NCBI GenBank assembly: GCA_002432195.1
Contig: DJGG01000116.1
Coordinates: 20,223 to 37,279 of the forward strand
Reading direction: 5' to 3'
DNA from: Desulfobacteraceae bacterium UBA5852
Lineage (GTDB): Bacteria; Desulfobacterota; Desulfobacteria; Desulfobacterales; UBA5852
Length of the DNA: 17,057 bases
A model generated the notes under the pieces. That model was not told the origin of the DNA and ran no database searches. It was given only the letters and a program-made list of their open reading frames with translations. Shown here one piece after another: positions 1 through 7,119 of this stretch (position 1 is the first letter of the stretch; every line of letters starts with the position of its first letter). The translations under genes and the position numbers were made by a program.

Positions 1-48
1 CGAGCCGCGCCTTGCCTTTCGACCCTATACTTGTTTATCCACAGGCTG

Positions 49-618
49 CTAGGGGCTGTCCTTGGGGTCGCTGGCGTGCAATATACGGATCCCCACATAG
101 GTGTAGTGCAGGCCCGAGAGGGTGGTGAGGGCGGCCGTCAGCCAGTGGGTGGGTGCCGTGGCCGGCAGGACGGAGGGGAATTGCACGCTCAGCAGGGAGA
201 GGAACACGGCGGCCAATTGCGCGGCCGTGGTGCATTTGCTGATGGGGCTGGGGTGAACCTCGAATTCCACGTGGAAGAGCGCCAGCATGGCGATGCCGAG
301 CAGGATCAAGACGTCACGGCTGATGACGATCACCGCCAGCCAACTGGGAATCAAGCCCTGGATGGCCAGGGCCACGAAGGCCGATGTCAGGAGCAGCTTG
401 TCCGCCACGGGGTCGAGATGGGCCCCCAGGACGGTCTTCTGGTTGAAGGCCCGGGCCAGCAGGCCGTCGAGCCCGTCCGTGATGCCCGCCAGGGAGAAAA
501 CCAGCAAGGCCATCCCGAACTGTTCCCGGATAAGGAAGATGATGAACAGGGGGGTGGCCAGAATCCTGAAAAGGGTCAGGAGGTTGGGGGCGTTGATGAC
601 GAAGCCGGGCTGTCTCAC
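49..618 (-). CDS. pgsA: CDP-alcohol phosphatidyltransferase, PgsA-like
   Basis: This integral membrane enzyme of 189 residues most likely makes phosphatidylglycerol phosphate from CDP-diacylglycerol and glycerol 3-phosphate. The family signature is visible: D48, D51-G-L-L-A-R56, then eight residues, G65, three residues, D69, three residues, D73. These acidic residues bind the divalent metals in this family. Several hydrophobic stretches (about 13-31, 34-46, 76-112 and 128-145) fit a multi-spanning protein. The N terminus (P-N-L-L-T-L-x-R) is typical of PgsA, and the length matches the family. The start is GTG at 618, and no clear Shine-Dalgarno sequence precedes it. It is the last gene of the minus-strand series, 136 bases after the preceding stop. 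Other CDP-alcohol transferases, such as a cardiolipin-synthase-like member, cannot be excluded because substrate specificity is hard to read from the motif. Confidence 0.85.
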   Translation of the reverse strand: MRQPGFVINAPNLLTLFRILATPLFIIFLIREQFGMALLVFSLAGITDGLDGLLARAFNQKTVLGAHLDPVADKLLLTSAFVALAIQGLIPSWLAVIVISRDVLILLGIAMLALFHVEFEVHPSPISKCTTAAQLAAVFLSLLSVQFPSVLPATAPTHWLTAALTTLSGLHYTYVGIRILHASDPKDSP

Positions 619-754
619 GGTGTGATCATCGTCGCGGCGCGGCCGGTGGTCGGCACGGGCGGTATCCGCGATCCGGAAGAAGGTTGTGGCCGGGCGCCCG
701 GGGGGGCGTGACTCACCTGGGCGGCGAGGCGCTGGCGGCGCGCGCCCGCCCCCG

Positions 755-1453
755 TCAGGGAGCCGGTACCAGCTCCACGCGCAGGTTATTGGGGGCGGCG
801 GTATAGACCCGGGTCGTGAATCCGCTGTGTTTGAGCAGCAGCAGGGACTCCACGAACCGCTCCGACGGCCCGCGGAAGTTGACCACCAGAACCATCTGAT
901 CGGTCATGACGTCGCGTGTCTGCACGTCCTCGACGCCTTCGATTTCTTTCAGGCGGCTGCGAAAGAGGGTGGCATTGGCGAGGTTGTCGGTCCCCTGCAC
1001 CGTGATCTGGATGGCGTTGGCCGCCGCGGCCTCGGCGGACAGCATCCCCGCCGCGCGCAGGCGGTCGGTCAGCAGGGAGACCGCCACCGTTGCCTGTACC
1101 AGCACGCGATAGGTGCCATCGGAACGGATATCGGTGAGCACGCGGTAGTCCTGGACGAAGTCACCGGCCCGCTCATAGATGACGGCGTTGATCTCCGCCA
1201 GGCGATCCACCATTATCGCCTGGGGCAGCAGGTCGGCCAGGGCCGCCTCCACGGCGGCCAGCTTGCACTCGGTGAGGGCCTCCTCCTTGGCGGCGTTGAG
1301 GTTGTTTCCCTGGACTTTGGCCGTTCCCACCACCAGGCGCGTATGGGGCGCCGCCGCGGCCGCCGGGGGCGTGGCTGTCAGGCAAAAAGTTAGCGCCATG
1401 GCCAGGCAGGCCAGGGCCCATGATCCGGTCGGCGGCGTGGGGTATCGCCCCAT
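755..1453 (-). CDS. Secreted protein, FlgT-N-like (hypothetical)
   Basis: This is a predicted exported protein of 232 residues. It has a signal peptide of about 37 residues: a short basic start, a hydrophobic core around residues 14-27 and an alanine-rich cleavage region. After it comes an alpha/beta pattern with an alanine-rich helix carrying many small residues, then the strand Y-R-V-L-V-Q-A-T-V-A-V. This is reminiscent of the N-terminal domain of flagellar assembly protein FlgT and related periplasmic proteins, but the resemblance is judged by eye. ATG at 1453 was chosen because AAGGA lies 11 bases upstream and the signal peptide starts well there. A GTG at 1474 in the same frame is the alternative. 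It lies 27 bases after the prenyl synthase stop and is probably cotranscribed with it. No flagellar gene is nearby, so a flagellar role is not supported by context. Confidence 0.7.
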   Translation of the reverse strand: MGRYPTPPTGSWALACLAMALTFCLTATPPAAAAAPHTRLVVGTAKVQGNNLNAAKEEALTECKLAAVEAALADLLPQAIMVDRLAEINAVIYERAGDFVQDYRVLTDIRSDGTYRVLVQATVAVSLLTDRLRAAGMLSAEAAAANAIQITVQGTDNLANATLFRSRLKEIEGVEDVQTRDVMTDQMVLVVNFRGPSERFVESLLLLKHSGFTTRVYTAAPNNLRVELVPAP

Positions 1454-1480
1454 GTGACGGCAAGTCCTTTCCACGGCCTG

Positions 1481-2461
1481 TCAGGCCCGTCGGGAGAGGG
1501 TGTAATCGGCCAGGTCCCGCAGGATATCCAGCGTATCGGAAGGGGCAAAGGCCTCCAGCGCGGCCTTTGCCGTGCGGATGTGGTCCTCGGCCTTCTCCCG
1601 GGTGTAGCGCAGGCCGTCATGCCTCGCCAGCAAACCGACGAGGTCCCGCAGGTCGTCCGGCGTGAACTCCGGATTGCCGATGATGGCCGCCATCCGCTGC
1701 CGGTCCTTGGCAGGGGCGGCTTTCAGGGCGGCGATCACGGGCAGGGTGAGTTTGCCTTCCCGCAGATCAGCCCCGGCGGTCTTGCCCAATTCCCGGGAAT
1801 CGGAGAGGTAATCCATCAGGTCATCGGCCATTTGAAAGGCCATGCCCAGATTCGCTCCGTAGCTGGCCAGGGCGGCCACCTGGTTGGCCGGTGCGCCGGC
1901 CAGGAGGGCGGCCACCTGGCAGGCCCCCTCGAAGAGAACCGCGGTCTTGCGCCAGATGACCTGACGGTACTCGTCCTCGGTCAGGGAGAGGTCTCCCTTG
2001 CGGGTGAGCTGGTGGATCTCACCCTGGGACATGTTTTCGGTGATGCCCGCCACCACCCGGATGATCTCGATGTTGCCCGTCCCGGCGGCCAGCGACAGGG
2101 CGCGGGCCAGCAGGAAATCGCCCACCAGGACGGCGGTGGCCGGACCGTAGATGTGGTGGGCGACGGTTTTGCCGCGGCGCACCTGGGAGCCGTCCACCAG
2201 GTCGTCGTGCAGCAGGGTGGCGGCGTGGAGGTATTCCAGGGAGACCGAGAAGGTGGTGGCGTAATCGCCCCGGTAGCCGCAGAGGCGGGCCCCCAGCACC
2301 AGCAGCAGGGGCCGCAGGCGTTTGCCGCCGCTGAAGAGGATGTGGCCGGCGACCTCCCCCACCAGGGGCAGGTGCGGGCTGAGGTGGCGGTTCAACTCGC
2401 TCTCGATGGCCGTGAGATCGGCGGCCACCAGGCCCAGGATGCGGGTTTTCAGATCGGTCAT
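1481..2461 (-). CDS. ispB: Long-chain polyprenyl diphosphate synthase
   Basis: This is a trans-isoprenyl diphosphate synthase of 326 residues. It condenses isopentenyl diphosphate onto an allylic primer to build the side chain of a respiratory quinone, probably menaquinone in this kind of organism. Visible motifs are G-G-K-R-L-R-P at 45-51, the first aspartate-rich motif D-D-L-V-D at 86-90 and the second D-D-L-M-D in the C-terminal half. The residues four and five positions before the first motif are small (T82, A81), which in this family favours long products over farnesyl or geranylgeranyl diphosphate. The length fits IspB/HepT-type enzymes. Its ATG overlaps the rimO stop in an ATGA junction, indicating translational coupling. 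The exact chain length cannot be read from sequence, so the symbol is by similarity. Confidence 0.9.
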   Translation of the reverse strand: MTDLKTRILGLVAADLTAIESELNRHLSPHLPLVGEVAGHILFSGGKRLRPLLLVLGARLCGYRGDYATTFSVSLEYLHAATLLHDDLVDGSQVRRGKTVAHHIYGPATAVLVGDFLLARALSLAAGTGNIEIIRVVAGITENMSQGEIHQLTRKGDLSLTEDEYRQVIWRKTAVLFEGACQVAALLAGAPANQVAALASYGANLGMAFQMADDLMDYLSDSRELGKTAGADLREGKLTLPVIAALKAAPAKDRQRMAAIIGNPEFTPDDLRDLVGLLARHDGLRYTREKAEDHIRTAKAALEAFAPSDTLDILRDLADYTLSRRA

Positions 2462-3789
2462 ACGGGTTTTCCCACGAGATCGTACTCCATGGCGTCCGTG
2501 ATGCAGGCGGTGACAATGGCGCCGGGAGGCGGTTCGGGGGCTTGGGCGGGCAGGTGGACATAGGTGACACCGTCCACCTCCGGGGCCTGAAAGGGCGTCC
2601 GGCCCACCAGCAGCCCGGGTTCCGGCTGCTCCTCGATGAGCACCGGCAGGGCCTGGCCTAGAAAGCCGGCATTGATCCGGCGCGAAATTTCCTGCTGGCG
2701 GCGCATCAACCGGTCGCGGCGCCTCTTGGCCACAGCCGGAGCCACATGGTCGGGCAGACGGTGGGAGGTCAGATCGGCGGCATCCGAATAGGTGAAAACC
2801 CCCACGTGGTTGAAGCCTACCGCCTGGATGAAATCCATCAGGATCGCGAAGTCCGAATCGGTTTCACCGGGAAAGCCGACGATCAGGGTGGTCCTGAGCG
2901 CGACGTCGGGGATGGTGGACCGGATGCGGTCGAAAAGGAGCCGCAGATCCTTCCCGACGTAGCGGCGGCCCATCCGCCGCAGGACCTCGTCGCTGGCGTG
3001 CTGGATGGGAATGTCGAGATAAGAGCATATATTCCCGTGGGATGCAATGGTTTTGATGACGGCCGTATCGAGGCTTTCCGGGTGGCCGTAGAGGAGGCGG
3101 ATCCAGGTGTTTTCGGCCAAGGGGGCCAGCTCCTGGAGCAGGGCGGCAAGATCGGTGGGCGGAGAGAGATCGCTGCCGTAGTGGGTGGTGTCCTGGGCCA
3201 CCAGCACCAGCTCCCGTACCCCGCTGTGCACCAGCCGCCGGGCCTCGGCCAGGATGGCGGCCGGTGGCCGGCTTTTCTGGCGCCCCCGCAGCTTGGGTAT
3301 GATGCAGTAGGTGCAGTGACGGTCGCAGCCCTCGGCGATCTTGAGATAGGCCGAGTGCGGGTTGACCAGCGCACGCGGCGCCTCCCCACTCTGGGGGCGG
3401 ATGCTGTCCGGGTCGGGCAGGAGGCATCCGCTGCGCGCCTCGGCGACTCCGCGCACGGCGTCGAGGATCCGATCATAGGCCCCCGTACCCAGGAAAACAT
3501 CCACTTCGGGCAGGGCACGCGTCAGATCCTGGCGGTAGCGTTCCGGCAGGCATCCCGCCACGATGAGGCGTTGGCAACTTCCCCGGGCCTTGTGGAGGGC
3601 CAGCTCCAGGATGGCATCGATGGATTCCTCCGCGGCCGATTCGATGAAACTGCAGGTGTTGACGATGATGACGTCGGCGGCCGCGGGTTCCTCGACGAAG
3701 GCGTAGCCGGCCCGCTCCAGGCGGCCGCGCATCACCTCGCTGTCCACCTGATTGCGGGCACAGCCCAGGTTGTGCATGTAGAAGGGCAT
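2458..3789 (-). CDS. rimO: Ribosomal protein S12 methylthiotransferase RimO
   Basis: This is a radical SAM methylthiotransferase of 443 residues. It adds a methylthio group to the conserved aspartate of ribosomal protein S12. The N-terminal UPF0004 domain has its three cluster cysteines at C10, C46 and C80. The radical SAM motif C-x3-C-x2-C is at C155, C159 and C162, inside E-G-C-D-R-H-C-T-Y-C. A C-terminal TRAM-like domain follows from about residue 375. The opening M-x3-M-H-N-L-G-C-A-R-N-x-V-D-S-E and the length point to RimO rather than the tRNA enzyme MiaB. ATG 3789 was chosen because AAAGGA stands five bases upstream; the open frame runs further 5' to 3987, but that part has no similarity to the family. 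The stop overlaps the start of the next gene. Confidence 0.95.
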   Translation of the reverse strand: MPFYMHNLGCARNQVDSEVMRGRLERAGYAFVEEPAAADVIIVNTCSFIESAAEESIDAILELALHKARGSCQRLIVAGCLPERYRQDLTRALPEVDVFLGTGAYDRILDAVRGVAEARSGCLLPDPDSIRPQSGEAPRALVNPHSAYLKIAEGCDRHCTYCIIPKLRGRQKSRPPAAILAEARRLVHSGVRELVLVAQDTTHYGSDLSPPTDLAALLQELAPLAENTWIRLLYGHPESLDTAVIKTIASHGNICSYLDIPIQHASDEVLRRMGRRYVGKDLRLLFDRIRSTIPDVALRTTLIVGFPGETDSDFAILMDFIQAVGFNHVGVFTYSDAADLTSHRLPDHVAPAVAKRRRDRLMRRQQEISRRINAGFLGQALPVLIEEQPEPGLLVGRTPFQAPEVDGVTYVHLPAQAPEPPPGAIVTACITDAMEYDLVGKPV

Positions 3790-3821
3790 GGCAGTCCTTT
3801 GGGGCCCCGCAGGGGCCCTGG

Positions 3822-4928
3822 TCAGTCCACGGTCTGGAAGCCGGAGGAGGGGTAACCGGTGAGACGTCCGTCCGGGGACTGTACCACCACCAGGCACTCC
3901 ACGCCCTCCAGTTGAGCCACCACCCGGAGTCCGGCCTCCGCGCCCAGGACCAGCAGGGCCGTGGCCAGTCCGTCGGCCAGCGTGCAATCCGGGGCCAAGA
4001 CCGACGCGCTCACCACCCCGTTGTTCACCGGCCAGCCGCTGCGCGGGTCTAGAATATGGCTGTAGCGGCGGCCGCGCACCTCGAAAAAATTACGGTAATC
4101 CCCCGAGGTGGCGAAGGCCGCATCGCCCAGGGTCACCACTTTGTACACCTGGTCGAAACTCCCGGCCTCCGGCTGGTTGATGCCGATGCGCCAGGGCTTC
4201 CCGTCCCGGCGCACGCCTCCGGCGTAGACCTCGCCACCGATTTCCACCAGAAAGTTTTCGATGCCGTGGGCCCGGATGGCCTCCGCCACCCGGTCCACCC
4301 CATCCCCCTTGGCGATGGAGGCCAGATCCAGGGAAACATCGGCCCGCAGCTTGCGCAGGTGCCCGGGCCGGGAGAGGTCGATGAGGTGAAATCCCACCGC
4401 TTGACGCCGCGCCTCGATTTCCGCGGCGGCGGGAACGCGCGGGTCTTGAGGGACGCGACCGAAACCCCAGAGGGTCACTAAGGGGTCGACGGTGCCGTCC
4501 CAGGCTCCCTGGGTGAGCTGGTGCAGGCGCGCGCCGGTTTCCATCACCCGGTAGAAGCCTTGGGAGACGGGCATGTAGGTGGTGGTGTCGGCGAGGGCAT
4601 TGAAGCGGCTGATCTCACTGTCGCTCCGGAAGGTGGACATGCTGGCGTTCACCTCGTCCAGCCGCTGCTCGATGGCTTGTTTCAGCGTGTCCAGGCGGGT
4701 GAGATAACCGGCCACCACCTTGATGTGGTAGGTGGTTCCCATGGTCCGGCCGCTGATGGCGACCTCCCGGGTAAGCCCGCAGCCGAGGCTCATCAGGCAG
4801 AAAATGGCCGCCCAGGCGGCCCGGAGCGGTTTCCCCGCGGAGCGTCCCGGGCCCCGGCGATGGGTGCTGACGGTGTGTCCAAGCATCATGCGGGTTCCGT
4901 TTTTCCCGACCGCGCGCCGGCGGCCCAT
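3822..4928 (-). CDS. apbE: FAD:protein FMN transferase, ApbE family lipoprotein
   Basis: This is a periplasmic flavin transferase of about 368 residues. ApbE proteins split FAD and attach FMN covalently to a threonine of target proteins such as RnfG, RnfD and NqrC. A basic N terminus, a hydrophobic segment and a lipobox-like L-M-S-L-G-C indicate export and possible lipid anchoring; the residue at -3 is not ideal. Family hallmarks are G-R-T-M-G-T-T-Y after the signal, the D-L-A-S-I-A-K-G block and the C-terminal S-G-D-Y-R-N-F-F stretch followed by S-H-I-L-D-P-R-S-G. The start is uncertain: ATG 4928 has GAGGG only two bases upstream, ATG 4889 also gives a workable signal peptide, and TTG 4937 overlaps the hypE stop. 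It follows hypE directly, but it has no known role in hydrogenase maturation. Its target is not in the window. Confidence 0.88.
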   Translation of the reverse strand: MGRRRAVGKNGTRMMLGHTVSTHRRGPGRSAGKPLRAAWAAIFCLMSLGCGLTREVAISGRTMGTTYHIKVVAGYLTRLDTLKQAIEQRLDEVNASMSTFRSDSEISRFNALADTTTYMPVSQGFYRVMETGARLHQLTQGAWDGTVDPLVTLWGFGRVPQDPRVPAAAEIEARRQAVGFHLIDLSRPGHLRKLRADVSLDLASIAKGDGVDRVAEAIRAHGIENFLVEIGGEVYAGGVRRDGKPWRIGINQPEAGSFDQVYKVVTLGDAAFATSGDYRNFFEVRGRRYSHILDPRSGWPVNNGVVSASVLAPDCTLADGLATALLVLGAEAGLRVVAQLEGVECLVVVQSPDGRLTGYPSSGFQTVD

Positions 4929-4933
4929 ATCCC

Positions 4934-5944
4934 TCAACAGATGCGCGGGAGCTGCTCGCCGGCCAGCATGTCCACGATCCGCTGGCCGCCGATGCGGGTT
5001 TCCATGACCACCTGCCCGGGACGCTCCGCCAGCACCTCGCCGATCTGGCAGGCCTCCCGACCAAGGGGGTCGCGACGCATCTCCTCCAGGACGGCATCGG
5101 CCGCCTCGGGGGCCACCAGCACCAGCATCTTGCCTTCATTGGCCACGTAGAGGGGGTCGAATCCTAAAAGTTCGCAGATGCCGGCCACGGGGTCCCGCAA
5201 GGGGATGCGTTCCTCCAGGATACGCATGCCCACCCCGGAGGCGGCGGCGATTTCATTGAGGGCGGTGCCCACGCCGCCCCGGGTGGGGTCGCGCAGGACA
5301 TGCACCCCCGGTCCGCGCGCCAGAATCTTCTGCACCAGATGGTTCAAGGCGGCGGTGTCGCTGGCGATATCGGACTCGAAGGCCAGGCCCTGGCGGCGGG
5401 TCAGGATGGTCATGCCGTGATCGGCGATGGTGCCGCTCAACAGGATGCGGTCCCCGGGACGTGCCCGCCGGCTGCCGATCTGGACCCCGTCCGGGATCAG
5501 CCCAATTCCGGAGGTGTTGATGAAGAGACGGTCCACGGCCCCCCGGGGCACCACCTTGGTATCCCCGGTTACGACCTGGACGCCGGCGATGGTTGCGGCC
5601 CGCTGCATGCTCTCCAGGATCCGGCGCAGGTCCTCCATGGAAAAGCCCTCTTCGATGATCAGGGCCGAGCTGAGAAAAAGGGGCACGGCTCCGCACATGG
5701 CCACATCGTTGACCGTGCCGTTGACCGCCAGTTCGCCGATGTCACCCCCGGGGAAGAAAAGCGGATCCACGGTGAACGAGTCGGTGGAGAAGGCCAGACG
5801 CCGTCCGCCCAGGTCCAGGATCGCCCCGTCGTGCAACTCCGCCAGAATGGAATTGTTGAAAAGCGGCAGGAGCAGCTCGGTGGTGAGGCGGTGGGAAATC
5901 TTGCCGCCGCTGCCGTGATCCAGCAATACGCGTTCAGTGTTCAT
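4934..5944 (-). CDS. hypE: Hydrogenase maturation protein HypE
   Basis: HypE has 336 residues. It receives a carbamoyl group from HypF on its C-terminal cysteine and dehydrates it to a thiocyanate, the source of the cyanide ligands of the active-site iron. The sequence shows the N-terminal L-L-D-H-G-S-G-G-K-x-S motif, the ATP-binding region with T-G-D-T-K-V-V around the middle, and the diagnostic terminal P-R-I-C, whose last residue carries the modification. Length and architecture (AIRS-type N and C domains) are normal. The ATG at 5944 has GGAGG 11 bases upstream. It lies 46 bases after hypD, consistent with one transcript and with the HypC-HypD-HypE complex that assembles the Fe(CN)2CO unit in the cytoplasm. 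Confidence 0.97.
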   Translation of the reverse strand: MNTERVLLDHGSGGKISHRLTTELLLPLFNNSILAELHDGAILDLGGRRLAFSTDSFTVDPLFFPGGDIGELAVNGTVNDVAMCGAVPLFLSSALIIEEGFSMEDLRRILESMQRAATIAGVQVVTGDTKVVPRGAVDRLFINTSGIGLIPDGVQIGSRRARPGDRILLSGTIADHGMTILTRRQGLAFESDIASDTAALNHLVQKILARGPGVHVLRDPTRGGVGTALNEIAAASGVGMRILEERIPLRDPVAGICELLGFDPLYVANEGKMLVLVAPEAADAVLEEMRRDPLGREACQIGEVLAERPGQVVMETRIGGQRIVDMLAGEQLPRIC

Positions 5945-5990
5945 GGCGCAGTTGACCTCCGTGGTGCGCTCCGGGGGCGGCCGGGGCGGA

Positions 5991-7085
5991 TTAGCCGTGG
6001 TAGCGGTAATAGGCGGCGCAGGTGCCCTCGCTGGAGACCATGCAGGGTCCCACCGGGTTCATGGGGGTGCAGGCCTTGCGGAACAAGGCGCATTCGGGCG
6101 GTGTTTTGGCCCCGGTGAGAATGGCCCCGCAGGCGCACCCGGCGGGTTCCCTGGCCGGGGGGACTTCCACCGGCAGGGCCTGGCGGGCGTCCCGGTCTGT
6201 AAAACCAGCGCACAGGGACAACCCGCTGCCGGGGATCCGGCCGATGCCCCGCCACTCGGCATCGGAGGCCGCGAACACCTGAGCCATGACCTCCCGGGCG
6301 AGGGGGTTGCCCCCCTCGCTCACGGCCCGCGGGTAGGCGTTGACCAGGGCGGGCCTGCCGGTCTCGATCTGGGCGCACAGCAGCTGGACGGCGTGCAGGA
6401 TATCGGCGGGTTCGAAGCCGGCGATGGCGCACGGCGTGCCGTGGGTATCGAAAAAGGCCTGGTAGGCCCGGCGCCCGATGATCACGGACACGTGCCCCGG
6501 CAGGATGAACCCGTCGATGACCACGGCGTCGTTTTGCATCAGCGCCGCCAGAGCGGGTGGCACGGTCTTGTGGGCCGACACCACGTAGAAGTTGTCCAGC
6601 CCGGATTGGCGCGCGGCCAGGATCGAGGCGGCCACCGTGGGGGCGGTGGTCTCGAAGCCCACCCCCAAAAAGACGACGGACCGCCCGCGGTTTTGGCGGG
6701 CGATCTCCAGGGCGTCCATGGTGGAATAAACCACGCGCACGTCCCGGCCGGCGGCTTTTGCGGCCTGCAGCGAGGATCGGCTGCCGGGAACCCGCAGCAG
6801 GTCCCCGAAGGTGGCCACGATGGTTCCCGGCCGCTGGGCGTAGGCCACGAATGTGTCGATGTCGTGCTGGGAGGTGACGCACACCGGACAGCCGGGGCCC
6901 GAGAGGAGGCTGATGGTTTCGGGCAGGAGGTCCCGGATGCCATGGCGGAAAATGGCCATGGTGTGGGTGCCGCAGACCTCCATGAGGCGCACGGGCCGCT
7001 GGTTGGTACGCCGGATCAGCCGTACCAGGCCCTGGGCGATGCGGGGGTCCCGGTACTCGTGGGCATGCTTCAAAGTCGATGTCAT
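5991..7085 (-). CDS. hypD: Hydrogenase maturation protein HypD
   Basis: HypD (364 residues) is the iron-sulfur scaffold on which the Fe(CN)2CO group is assembled with HypC and HypE. Conserved cysteines are visible at C38 in the C-G-T-H-T-M-A motif and at C66 and C69 in G-P-G-C-P-V-C. The C-terminal region carries the remaining cluster and redox cysteines in C-G-A-I-L-x-G, P-P-E-C, K-A-C-T-P and the final E-G-T-C-A-A-Y-Y-R-Y. ATG 7085 was chosen because AAGGA lies eight bases upstream and the HypD fold starts there. The frame stays open upstream to 7544, but that part overlaps the hypF 3' end and has no HypD similarity. The gap to hypF is 34 bases. Confidence 0.97.
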   Translation of the reverse strand: MTSTLKHAHEYRDPRIAQGLVRLIRRTNQRPVRLMEVCGTHTMAIFRHGIRDLLPETISLLSGPGCPVCVTSQHDIDTFVAYAQRPGTIVATFGDLLRVPGSRSSLQAAKAAGRDVRVVYSTMDALEIARQNRGRSVVFLGVGFETTAPTVAASILAARQSGLDNFYVVSAHKTVPPALAALMQNDAVVIDGFILPGHVSVIIGRRAYQAFFDTHGTPCAIAGFEPADILHAVQLLCAQIETGRPALVNAYPRAVSEGGNPLAREVMAQVFAASDAEWRGIGRIPGSGLSLCAGFTDRDARQALPVEVPPAREPAGCACGAILTGAKTPPECALFRKACTPMNPVGPCMVSSEGTCAAYYRYHG

Positions 7086-7119
7086 GTGCGTATTCCTTGC
7101 CTGTCGGCGTGATGCCGGC

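Noticed and set aside
1454..2563. Plus-strand open frame of 369 codons, and similar ones at 2746-3855, 5300-6118, 5937-7112, 8881-9744 and 10323-11096
   Set aside because: All are antisense to well-supported genes, and their composition is that of mirror frames in high-GC DNA.
3790..3987. N-terminal extension of rimO
   Set aside because: It overlaps the apbE 3' end and has no similarity to the family; AAAGGA precedes ATG 3789, and the protein then has normal length.
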